64,000 nt of DNA from Castor canadensis (Eukaryota > Chordata > Mammalia > Rodentia > Castoridae): assembly GCF_047511655.1 (NCBI RefSeq), contig NC_133392.1, forward strand, positions 162,492,542-162,556,541. Direction: 5' to 3'. Shown here one piece after another: positions 36,343 to 47,089 of this stretch. The position numbers and the translations under genes are program-made. The notes beneath the pieces were generated by a model. That model searched no databases. It saw nothing but the letters and a program-made list of their open reading frames with translations, and had not been told where the DNA came from. Every line of letters starts with the position of its first letter. Position 1 is the stretch's first letter.

Positions 36343-36530
36343 TTTTCTTGTAGTGCTGAGTATTGAACCCAGGGCCTTGCACATGCTAGGCAAGCACTTT
36401 TACCACTTAGCTACATCTCCAGTCCATGCACATTTTTTTTTTGAGATAGGGTTTTGCTATTTAGCCCAGGCTGACCTTAAACTCAACAAACATCCTCTTA
36501 ACCCAACCTCAAGACTGCTAGGATTATAGG
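36343..36530 (-). mobile_element. Antisense ID-like half and B1-like SINE
   Basis: 36343-36425 carries GTAGTGCTGAGTATTGAACC to CATCTCCAGTCC. 36428-36530 is a B1-like monomer with TTGAGATAGGGTTTTGCTAT. Confidence 0.75.
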
Positions 36531-36556
36531 GTTATTTAAACTTTAATTGAAATTCA

Positions 36557-37545
36557 AAATACAGTTTCTTAGCTGGACCCGGTGAGTTATTCACATAATC
36601 CTTCCTGCTGAGGCAGGAAGATGGAGAGTTCAAGGCCAGCCTGAGCTGGCCAGTTGCAGGCCAGTCCCAGTTTCATAGTGAGACCATATCTCAGAAACAA
36701 TAAATTTCAGTGGGGCATGATGGCTCTCATGCCTGTAATTCTAGCCGTTCGGGAGGCAGAGCTCAGGATTGTGGTTCAAGGCCAGGCTGGGGGTGAGGAG
36801 GATGGTCTCCAAACCCCATCTTGACCAATGAAGGCCAGGCACAGTGGTGTGCATCTGTCATCCCAGGTATGCAGGAAGCATAAATAGGATGGAGGCCCAG
36901 GCTGGCTTGGGCACTAACCTTGAGACCCTATTTGAAAAGTAGCAAAAGCAAGTTGGACACAGTGGCTCAAGCTTATAATCTTAGCTACTCAGGAGGTGGA
37001 GATCTGGAGGATTGCAGTTCAAGGCCAGGTTGGATAAAAGTTCATGAGAGCCCCATCTCAATCAATAAAAGCTGGGCCTGGACTAGTGGAGTGGCTCAAG
37101 TGGTAGAGTGCCTGTCTAGCAAGTGTGAGGCTGAGTTCAAACCCCAGTGCACCAAAAACAAACACAGAAACTGAACGTGGTGGCAAGTACCTGTCATCTC
37201 AGCTACATGGGAAGAAGTGTAGCTAGGAGGATCATGGATCATGCCAGCATGGGCATAAAGTGAAAAAAATAACCAAAATAAAAACGGCTCAAGAGATAGA
37301 GTGTAGCCGGGCGCTGGTGGCTCACGCCTGCAATTCTAGAGGCAGAGGCAGAGATCAGGAGGATCAAGGTTTGAAATAGTAAATCTGAGCATATAGTTGA
37401 AAAAACCCTTCACAAAAAGGGCTCGTGGAGTGGCTCAAGGTGTAGGTCCTGAGTTTAAACCCAAGTACTGCCAAAAAAAAAAAAAACTGTCAGCCTGCCA
37501 AGTGCAAGGCCATGAATTCAAACTCCAGTACTTCCCCAAAAATCT
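36557..37545 (+). mobile_element. Tandem cluster of five or six sense SINEs
   Basis: Units start near 36570, 36709, 36830, 36947, 37165 and 37302. Each has a GTGGCTCA/CTGTAATCC-like promoter box; the dimeric ones end in ID-like halves (36947-37160 and 37302-37488). All share one orientation. Confidence 0.75.
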
Positions 37546-37701
37546 AGTAAAATTCAAACAGCCACATGTTGAATACTGTGTGGAATAGCACAATTCTAAA
37601 CGATAATTTCCCTTTTGACTGCTTTAGATCTTGAAAATATTTGCTTCTCTGCTGTTAACATTTGCCAATAGTGTCTTTTGTTGAAAATAAAACCGTTTTC
37701 T

Positions 37702-37898
37702 TTTTTGGTAGTACTGGGGGTTTGACCCCAGGGCCTCAAGCTTGCTAGGCAGGCACCCTACCACTTGAGCCACTCCACCAGCCCTTTTTTATATTGTGTA
37801 TTTTCAAAATAGGTCTTGAGAACTATTTTCCCAGGCTGGCTTCAAACTGTGATCCTCCTGATCTCTGCCTCTGAGGTTGCTGGGATTGCAGGCATGAG
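37702..37898 (-). mobile_element. Dimeric B1-ID-type SINE, antisense
   Basis: TTTTGGTAGTACTGGGGGTT through TCCACCAGCCC and GGGATTGCAGGCATGAG. Confidence 0.9.
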
Positions 37899-37899
37899 A

Positions 37900-38310
37900 A
37901 TAAATTCCTAATAACATCAGACCTATCATTTTTCTCTATGTATTTCTGGGGTCTTAAGAAATTTTTGCACACCCAAGGAATATGAAAATGTTCCCCTGCA
38001 CTTTTTTCTTATGACCTGATGACTTTAGCCATTCATATTTAGGTCTTTTAATCTATCTAGAGGTCATCTAGATATATGGTGTGAAGTAAGGGTCCAACAT
38101 TTTTGTACCCACACAGGAAATCAGTTTTATTAACCCAGTCTACAAAGACAACCCATCCATCTTCAGTGCTGTGTGGCATTCCCTCTGTTACATATCACAT
38201 TCCCACATGTACATGGGTTAATTTGGGGCTGTTCTATTCTGTGGGTCTGTCATCCACAGCATTACTGTATTAACTTTAGTATTAAAACTTTAATGCCTTT
38301 AGGAAGAGTT
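37900..38310 (-). mobile_element. L1 ORF2 fragment, antisense
   Basis: GGTGTGAAGTAAGGGTCCAA, TTAATTTGGGGCTGTTCTAT, CTGTGGGTCTGTCATCC and CATTACTGTATTAACTTTAG match, in order, the well-known antisense of the L1 ORF2 3' part. It lies on the far side of the SINE at 37.7 kb; the L1 may start before it (about 37,600). Confidence 0.75.
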
Positions 38311-38977
38311 TCCCACATTTTACTCTTTCAAAAATTGAGACTTCTGCTTCCAGCAAACATGAAGTAACATGAAGTAATGGGGACAGGAATTACCCTACCA
38401 CTTGAAATGCCTAAAAAGCCCACAAAATGAGTGAAGCAACTGTTCCAAGTATGTACTGTACTTAGATGATGAAGTGCTATGAGCCTGAGAGAAAGGACAA
38501 TGATTACTGTGTGGCTTACTGTCCATGGGGACTTCCAGGGTTTGGGGCAGAGGGGAGCTTGGCAGAGTGCAATGGTCTCCCAGAGTTGAGAAAAAGGAGC
38601 TGGGACTCCAGGGAGTCCCAGGGCATAGTCTGAAAGAAAGAGGAAACTGGGAATCTGCAGCTTAGTGCTCACTGGTGCACGTGTGTGAGAAAATCCCACA
38701 TGGCAAAGAGCTGACAAAAATAATTAGGGAAAATTCCCCAGAGTTCAAACACGGCTAGGAATAGTATCTGTGATAACCAGCCAGAAAATAAAAACCAACT
38801 CTCTGGAGAATCCAAGGACACATAAACAGGGCTGACTGACCTTGTCTCTAACTCACTGATGCCTTGTTTTTCATCCTTTTTTTTCCTGACTCATTTTGTA
38901 CAGTTTCTATGTCTTCAACTTCCTTCATTTGTCCTCTTTTCTGCAATGTGCAATCGACCATGAATCCCATCTGGCAT

Positions 38978-39147
38978 TTTTTTTTTTGCCAGTATTGGGG
39001 CTTGAACTCAGGGTCTCCACCTTGAGCCTCTCCACCAGGCCTATTTTTTTGAAGGGTTTTTTGAGATAGGGTTTCAAGAACTATTTGCCTGGTCTGGTTT
39101 CAAATCCTGATCCTCCTGATTTCTGCAGGAGCCACTGGTGCTGGCAT
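38978..39147 (-). mobile_element. Dimeric SINE, antisense, 5' truncated
   Basis: TTTTGCCAGTATTGGGGCTTG, CTCTCCACCAGGCC and CTATTTGCCTGGTCTGG; it stops before the usual end. Confidence 0.85.
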
Positions 39148-39269
39148 ATTTTTCATATCAGATATTGTAGCATGATCCGTAAAAGAACCAAGTGATAAAC
39201 TGTACTTCATAAAAATTTTAAAGACTTCTGTTTTTTGGTTGATAATAGAGAATAAAAATTACAGTAACA

Positions 39270-39480
39270 CAATGATACATGCACAAAGGATTTGAACATG
39301 TCATCAGAGAAGATGCAGAGATGGCAAATAAGTGCATAGAAATATGCTCAGTTCCTGTAGTCATTAGGTATGTACAAATTAAAACTATATTGATGTATCA
39401 GGATATATTACCTATTAATATGTCTAAAATTAGCCATAGCAAGCATTGGCAAGGAGGTAGGGCACTGAAGTTCTTTCTTC
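39270..39480 (+). mobile_element. L1 3' end fragment, sense
   Basis: ATGGCAAATAAGTGCATAGA, TAGTCATTAGGTATGTACAA and ATTAAAACTATATTGATG correspond to the conserved L1 stretch after ORF2 (atggcaaataagcatatgaa, attaaaaccacaatgag). Confidence 0.75.
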
Positions 39481-39509
39481 TCTCCCTTCCCCTACCCTCC
39501 CCTTCCCTT

Positions 39510-39740
39510 CCTCTCCTCTTCTACGTTGGGGATTGAATCCACGGCTTTGTGCACCCTAGCCAAGTACTCCACCACTGAAGCTACACACCGTAATCCCTCG
39601 TTTCTTAAAAATCAAATGTGAGCTCATGGTTTGGCTTAAGTGGTAGACTGCCTGAAGTGTGGCTCAAGTGGTTGAGTGCCTGCCTAGCAAGCATGAAGTC
39701 CTGAGTTCAAACCCCAGTCCCACTGGGAAAAAAAAAAGGC
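39510..39740. mobile_element. Antisense ID-like half and sense ID-like copies
   Basis: 39517-39600 is antisense (GGGGATTGAATCCACGGC). 39612-39740 contains two sense tRNA-like units (GGTTTGGCTTAAGTGGTAG and GTGGCTCAAGTGGTTGAG). Confidence 0.75.
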
Positions 39741-40244
39741 ATAAGATGAGCAGCTTTCAGCTGCTGGACCATTAAATTCTAGACAGGATTGGCTGTATGG
39801 TTCAATTTGTAAAGCAGAAGCACAAAACCCAGTGCTGCAAAACAAAATTAGACACATGGGATTACGAGGGGTCCAACTATAATGTATTTTGAGCGCATTG
39901 GGAAAGGTCAGAAGAGGTTTCATTTTTCAAGTAGAAATAGCTGTTATTTGTTGTGAATGTAAAAGGAAATATATCTTCATTATAATACAGATGTTTGAAA
40001 AGTATAAAGGCCTGTAGACCATCCTTAGTTCTCCTACCTACAAATGACTGGTGTGACCCACTTTGGTGTTTATTCCTTGGACTTCATGCTCTGCGTACAA
40101 ACTATTCAAATATTATGGCAAAAGTTGGGAAGATGCTCTCATTTACCTCTAAATGTGCTCAAGTCCTACAAAGCACATTTTTCCTTATACTGTTCCCCTG
40201 ACAAGTCCTTAAAGATTCTTAACCTTTTTCTTCTCAAAAACACC

Positions 40245-40445
40245 AAGAGGCAGGCAGGATGGTTCATCCCTGTAAATCCCATTTATTTGAGAGACAGAAG
40301 GATCACAAATTTGAGGCCAGTCAGGTCAAAGTTAGCATGAGACCCTGCCTCAAAAACAAATAAAAACAAAAAAGACTTGGGGTTATAGTTAAAGTGGTAG
40401 GGAGCAGTAGAAAGCCCAATGCTCTCAGTTTGATCCCTAGCAGTT
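40245..40445 (+). mobile_element. B1-like SINE with ID-like 3' half, sense, diverged
   Basis: GGCAGGATGGTTCATCCCTG, GAGACCCTGCCTC and a following tRNA-like piece ending TTTGATCCCTAGCA. Confidence 0.6.
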
Positions 40446-40912
40446 GTGGGGTTGGGTGGAACACATGGGCAGACACCAAGAGCAATGATGGCAGACTTCT
40501 TGCCTGCTTTCCAAAAGAGAGCCTGTTTAACCTGTGCCTACAGTTAGTTCCACCTTTCTAGGTATTCAGATACTGGTCAATTCCATATCCTTGTTTTCAC
40601 TTTGTTCCCGTGACAATTAGCGCACTCCAGTAGGATCTACAATTGAGTGCTGATGTGTTTTTCGTAGCCACCTTCATGCTTTCATTGCTCATTTTTCCTA
40701 GTTCCGATTCCACGGTGGGTCATTGCCATTCCAGGCACCTCTCTCTTTCGCTGCACTCTCCGAACACACCACCAACTCACTGTCCACTCCAAGCTGCATC
40801 AGGGCAGCTTAGACGTGGCTGGAGGATGCACACCCTAACATCACAGCCCCAAATTTCAGCTGCGCGCGCAGCAAATAAAGCCAACGCATCCCCTCCCTCT
40901 CTCCCTAGTTTC

Positions 40913-41057
40913 TTTCTTTTTTTGTAAGCGCTAGGGCTTGTCTCTCTACTGTTTTTTGAGATGATTCTCGCTATGTTGTCCAGGCTGGCCTGGAACTCCT
41001 GCCTCAGCTTCTCGAGAAGCTGGGACTGCAGGCGCACGCCATCGCACTCGGCCTTCC
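40913..41057 (-). mobile_element. B1-like SINE, antisense, 100 bp before the CpG island
   Basis: GATTCTCGCTATGTTGTCC, AGGCTGGCCTGGAACTCCTG and GGGACTGCAGGCGCACGCC. Confidence 0.8.
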
Positions 41058-41259
41058 AAATATTTTCATAACTTCACTTAAATGCTAAACTACGAAGGGG
41101 TTTCCGAAAGGGGCGATGCGCTGGTGTTCTGCAAGCCTGGGGCAGGGAGGCCGGTTAGAGGTTGTGGCACTCGTTAGATCGGATTTACACTGAGGAAGCA
41201 GGGGCATCCGTGGATCTCCAAGACTGGCAGAGAGGCAGGTGTAGGGAGGCGCGGCGACC

Positions 41260-42190
41260 CGGAGAAGGCAGAAGTGTCGGAAGACCCCCTAGAACTACCA
41301 CCGGCGCTCTGCCTAGTACGTCACTTCCGGCGGCGGTGGCGGGACATTGTGACGTCACGGGAGCCGGCGCGGCGCTTTGCGCGTCACTCTGGACGCCGGC
41401 GCAGAGCGTCGAACCGGTAGGCAATCCTTGTGGGGAGCGCGGGCCTAGGCTGCGTACGTCCAAGAAAGGCTCGTCGTTGGCCGACCGCACGCCCGAACCG
41501 ACTGCAGTGAGCCGCCTGGGAAGACCGCGTCCCCAAGCGGTTGATCATCTTCACTTCCGCGTTATCGACTTCCGGTCGCCGCCATCTTGCTCGTGCGGAA
41601 GTCTGCGGCTGGGTGGGAGCTTCGGGGCGGCAGCGGTGGACCGTGCGGCCGCCGTCATGCCGTCGTCGCCGTTGCGAGTGGCGGTGGTGTGCTCGAGTAA
41701 CCAGAACCGGAGCATGGAGGCGCACAACATCCTCAGGTATCGGGGGCTCCGTCCAGGCCAGCGCTCCTGCCCGATAAGCCCTCCCTCCGTTCCTCCCTGC
41801 TTTCCTCCCCCCAGGACCGGACCTCGGCCCGAGCTGGGCGGCCAGCCGAGAAGCCGAGGGTGGGCCGTGCCTAGCGTACGGGCCTGGTGGCCCCAGGACT
41901 GGGATCCGAGCGGCGGGCGGGGGGCTGCCATTCTCGGCGCTCCGGCGTGCCGGCGTTCCGGGAGCTGGCGGCCGAGCGGCAAGGGTCGCGAGCGAGCCCC
42001 GGCCCGCCGCGGTGCGAGGTGTCCGGCGGCGGCCTCCCCGTGCTCGTCCGGCCACGTCCCCCGCAGGCCTCGCACGCGGCCCCGGTGGAACGAGGCTGGA
42101 GTGACAGTGGCGCTCGTCGCGGATGTGGGGGGCCTCCAGCAGGTCTTTTCCCGAAGATCGTGAGTTCGGTTCCGGCGGACGGGTTCCTGT
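41260..42190 (+). promoter_or_regulatory. SSU72: SSU72 CpG-island promoter with ETS, YY1 and CRE motifs
   Basis: The island surrounds exon 1. Visible elements upstream of the ATG at 41657: CACTTCCGG (ETS) at 41322-41330, a palindromic TGACGTCA (CRE) at 41350-41357, ACTTCCGG (ETS) at 41568-41575 and GCCGCCATCTTG (YY1, reverse) at 41578-41589. This is a typical housekeeping, TATA-less promoter. The YY1 site at -68 to -79 from the ATG is likely near or just after the start of transcription. Confidence 0.85.
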
Positions 42191-45100
42191 TACCATGCTC
42201 TTACTGGTCTGCGCTTTGTATGCCTCTATTAAAAGGTTATTCCCGCCGGGGTTGACACCATGAAAAGTTGATAACTTGCATTACAGTTAAAATGTCAGCC
42301 TGGGCAATGCGAGTCAGCTCCCTGTATAGCTAACCTTATCTCAACCAGCAAAAACCCTTGGTCCTTCCTATTGCTGCTTATACTCTCTCTTCAACAAAAC
42401 TAGAGATAAAGGCAAAATAGTTTCTGCCTGGTAGCGAGGGGGTGAGGGAGGAGAAGGAGGGGGAGGGGAAGGGGGGAGAAATGACCCAAACATTGTATGC
42501 ACATATGAATAAAAGAAACTTAAAAAAATGTCAGTTTTGGTAGTAAAGCACAGTTGGACGAGTTTTTCTGCGGAAGTGACGATGAATATTACTGCAGTCC
42601 AGCTTGGAGTTTCCTGACAACGTTGGGAATATGAGAAGTCTCTTCATCCCCTCGGGTTTGGCCCCTCTCCCCCCCCAACGCCCACTCCCGGTCCTGGGGT
42701 TTTAACTCAGGGCCTCATGCTTGCACTCTACCGCTTGAGCCATTCTGCCAGGCGTTTTTTTTTGTTGTTATTGGGTATATTCGAGAACTATTTGCCCGGG
42801 GCTGGCTTCTAAATGTGATCCTCCTGATCTCTGCCTCCTAAATAGATAGGATTACAGATGTGAACCACCAGTTTCCAGCCAACCCCCTCTGTTTTTTTAA
42901 AGTCAGGGTCTCACTATCTCTGTAGTCCAGGCTGGTCTGGTAAAGGATACCCACCTGCCTCCGTCTCTCCAGTGCTAGGATTACAGGTGTGAGCTACCAT
43001 GTTTTTAGCAGTGGAAAGTACTAGATGTCTACTATCTGCGAATTTTGAGTTTTAATTCTTCTGATGTTTATACTTCACTGTCCATAATATTTATTTAGTG
43101 TTTTTGTTTTGTTTTGCAGATCGTGGTATGCTTTGAACCTAACAAATCAATGTGAAGATTGTTTTTAAACTAGAAATGAGCTAGAATTACACTGTTCTGG
43201 TTCTGCATTTATAAACTGCAAATCTGTTAAACATAGCAGTAGAAATCATACATTTAAGCAAAAGAATTCAAGGTTCACACCTCTGGAAAATTGTCCAAAG
43301 AAAACCAAATTTACTATCTTTCAGTTGGTTAGGAGACCTGTTGCTAACAAGTCGGGATGGAATCTTACAAAAGGATATGGTTTTCAATTTTTATTTGGCA
43401 GCTTTGTTAGTCAAATTAAGATAAGTGGCTGTATTCAAGTTATGCCAGTCTAGTACTTCCCTGAAACAGTTACTGCAGATGGTAAGTCCTAGTTCACTGG
43501 TGGTAGCTGGCACAGAACTAAGGCTCCCCTGAAAAGGTATAGTGGTGGTGCACAAGAATCACCAAGTGGGAATAAGTTCTTTTTCTGGGGAGGGGGACTG
43601 GAGTTTGAACTCAGAGCTCCACACTTGCAAAGCAGGCACTCTTCTGCTTGAGCCATTCCTCTGGTACATTTTGTTCAAACCACCTTTTCCCAATCTCAGC
43701 CTCTCAGCTAGCTAGGATTATAGGCATGGTCCACCATTGTCCACTGAAAGTAAATTTTTATGTGTGCTTTTACCTGTCTTTCTATCTTTCATCTTTCTTC
43801 ATAGAGTGGATACAGAATGGAGTCAAAAGGAAGTAAGTTTAGGGAAACATCTGTTACAGACATTTTTTTGTTGTTGTTAGTTATGGATATCTTGAATGTT
43901 AAGTTATTTAGGTGGTGATTGAAGCCAAGACCTTGAACCTGCTCTGCTTCTCAGCCTACTCAGCTCTAACCCCATCCCTAGGACATGGCTCTTTAATTTG
44001 TTAAATGCTTATATTTGGAGGATGTGGTCCTTTGTTAAAGTAGCATTTTAACTTTAAAGGTAATATTTGCTTGTGAAAAGTCTTAATAAAAGATGAAGAA
44101 AATAAAGATCACTTAGAAAGTACCACTTTGGGGTACATACTTCTGGGTATCTTTTTTGACACAGAATTTTGCTATGTATAACTCATGCTGGCCTCAAACT
44201 CAATCCTGCCTCAGCTTCTTGAATGCTGAGATTGTAGGAATTTAGCACCGCACCCATTCTTCTGGATATCTTTATACATGTCTATTTAGGGAGATAAAAT
44301 ATTGTTCTATAATTTGTTTCCCCTGCGATATTATGGAATATATTATTATGAGATAGTATTTTAATATTAATTTTGATAACATTAAATTTGAATCCATTTA
44401 CTCAAATAACGAGGGTGGTTACAAAACTATGTTGCGGTAATCCAGAGGAAGCCTGTGCAGCCATTAATTTTGTTACCAGTCTCAGACATCTGAGTGTGGG
44501 TCCCTCCTCCCCATTCAGGACCAGCATCCTTTTTTGCTGTGTAAATACCTTTGCATGGGTTTTGTATACTATTTTGGTGTAAATTCCTAGAGGTGGAATT
44601 TCTGTAAAAAAATACTTTGCATGTTTTACATTCTCATACATTTTGCCAGGCTGCCTAAAGTACATAGTGAGTTCCCATTTCCTCTCTGGCTATTTTAATC
44701 TTCCAGGTTGCCAGGGCAAAAAAATACCACCCTTGGTTTAATTTTGAAATTACTGTTAGTTGAACTCTGATGCAAGCCTGTAATCCCAGCTGCTTGAGAG
44801 ACTGTACTCCCAGCTCTGTAACATTCAAAGCAAGTTAAGAAATACTTGTAGTTACTGAGCTGAATTCTGTCAGGTTGCTTTTTTATTTATTTATTTATTT
44901 TTTTGTGGTACTGGGGCTTGGACTCAGGACCTTCACCTTGAGCCACTCCACCAGTCTTTTTTTGTGATGGGTATGTTTGAGAAAGGGTCTTGCAAAGTAT
45001 TTGCCCAGTTTGGCTTTGAACCGCTATCTTCCTGATCTCTGTCTCCTGAGTAGCTAGGATTATACGTGAGCCACCAGTGCCTGGGTTCCCTGTCAGCTTT

Positions 45101-47051
45101 CTGGTGATTGCTGAGCAGTTTTGATCTTTGGAAAGTAAGCGTGGAGGCTGTAGAAATCCCAAGGTAGGAGAAACAAGACTCAGGAGTTGATCTGGTGAGT
45201 TCCTCTAGGTGTTTGGTTTTTTTTTGGTGGTTGTTGGTTCTGGGGTTTGAACTGAGGGCCTCACGCTTGCCACTCTGCTAGCCCTGTAGGTGCTTTCTTT
45301 TATCATATTTCTCTGCCTCAGTTTTCCCATAATTATATTTATTTATTTATTTTGGTGGTGCTAGGGCTTGAACTCAGGGCTTCTTGAGGCATTCTGCCAG
45401 TCCTTTTTTGTGTTGGATATTTTCAAGATAAGATTTCTCAAACTTGCCTGGGCTGGTCTTGAGCCACAGTCCTGATCTCTGTCTTTCTGCCTCCCAAGTA
45501 GCTAAGAGTGTAGGTGTGAGCCACTAGCACCTGGCTTCCCATAATTCTTTTTATTCTTTTTTTTTTTTTTTAAACTTATGTGTGGAATTCAGGACCTTGT
45601 ATATGTTAGGCAAGTGTTCTACCAGTGAGATATGTCCTTAGTCCTTTCTAGATGCGTTCTCAAAGCCATCTGATTTTATCGTCACCACTCTTAAGGTACC
45701 ACACCTAATGGATGAGAATGCCCTCAAGGCAAGGATTTGGCCCAGGAGTCTCCATAATAAATGAATAATAGAACCGAGACTCTGGATGGAAGAAAAGAGG
45801 CAAAGAAGGATACAGAAGTGGGAAAAATAGTAGTCAGCCGAAATCCTATACGTGTTCCTTGATTTGTTATAGTGAGCATGTGTGTTCTAGGCTACACTGG
45901 AACAGTGATTCCCACCTCCTCACCAGATGAGAATTGTGCTGTTATGTGTCTGGTAGTACCAATCACAGGATTGGAACACAGTCCCTCCCTGGTCTTGTAC
46001 CACCTTACTAGAAGGGAACTGTCTTTGGGTAGTTGGTTGTGCCCTGTGGCCCTTTTGACCATGTCTGTTGATTTGGGTACATTGGAAGAAAGTAAACCGG
46101 AAATAGTTTGGGAAGATGGAAGGATTTGAAATCCTGTGCTTAAAAAGGGCTACAACCAAGCATGGTGGTGCAGCTTGTCTGGGGAGGCTGAGGCAGGGGA
46201 ACTGTGAGTTTGAGGTGAACCAGAGCCCAATAATGAGGCCCTGTCTCAAAAAAGGGTTACAAATGCTGAAAGCCTTCTTCCAGGGAGCATTTCTGTCTTC
46301 AGAGGTTTTAAGGGATTCTGCATTAGTTTTTATTTTGTTTCTCTAGAAGGCAGAATTAAGACGAAGTGTTTGTTGGTCTTGTTCAAGGAAGATAAATTTC
46401 TGCTTAAGTGTGAATGTTAGGCAAATCTGAGTAAACCAGCCATGGTAACAGCTTCAGCAGCTAAAAATAGCCCATGTTGAGGATTGTCTTCTACAGACTT
46501 ATTTCATAGATGAGGAAATATGTGGAGCTCAGAGCAGGAAGATAGTTTGACAGATTTCCACCTTGTTAGTAGAAGCCCATTCTTTGATAGAGTGGCTTAG
46601 TGTTCCAGTGTCATTCATTGTTTCTAGCCCATTTAAGTACCACATACTGAAGGCTTACTGTGTACTAGTACTGCACAGAAGGTGGCAGCCCTGAGGGCAT
46701 TAAGAAAGCCCAGTTGGGTTAGACTTTAATTTGAACAGTGGTGTTGACTGAGTATTTGTCCTGTGTTGGGTACAAAATGATCTCGTTGGAAGCCTTTCCA
46801 CCTTGTACAAGGCTAAGAAAGAAAGATCATAGGGGTTGGGGCGTGGCTCAAGCAGTATCAGCGTCTGTCTAGCAAGCAGGAGGTCCTGAGTTCCACCTCT
46901 AGTATTGCCAAAAAACAAAAACCCAACCTGTGCTGTTAATTTGGATGTTTTCTTAGAATTCTGTTTGGTGTTCTTTTTAACATTAATTTACTTTCAATCT
47001 TTGGAATAACAACTGTTTCCTTTAATTTAACATTTTCTATAATAACTTTTC

Positions 47052-47089
<38 letters not shown>

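Larger units (their letters stand above)
33731..41260. other. Intergenic region between FNDC10 and SSU72
   Basis: Unique sequence to about 35.18 kb, then a repeat-rich block (SINE cluster 36.3-37.9 kb, L1 pieces at 37.9, 38.3 and 39.3 kb, MIR and MER5-like relics) to 41.06 kb. I see no protein-coding frame of merit. Confidence 0.6.

Noticed and set aside
41384-42196. 270-codon minus-strand frame opposite SSU72 exon 1
   Set aside because: Shadow of a CpG island; overlaps conserved SSU72 coding sequence in antisense.
44270-44700. AT-rich segment thought to be a DNA transposon or L1 piece
   Set aside because: No terminal repeats and no stretch I could align to a known element; left as unique intron sequence.
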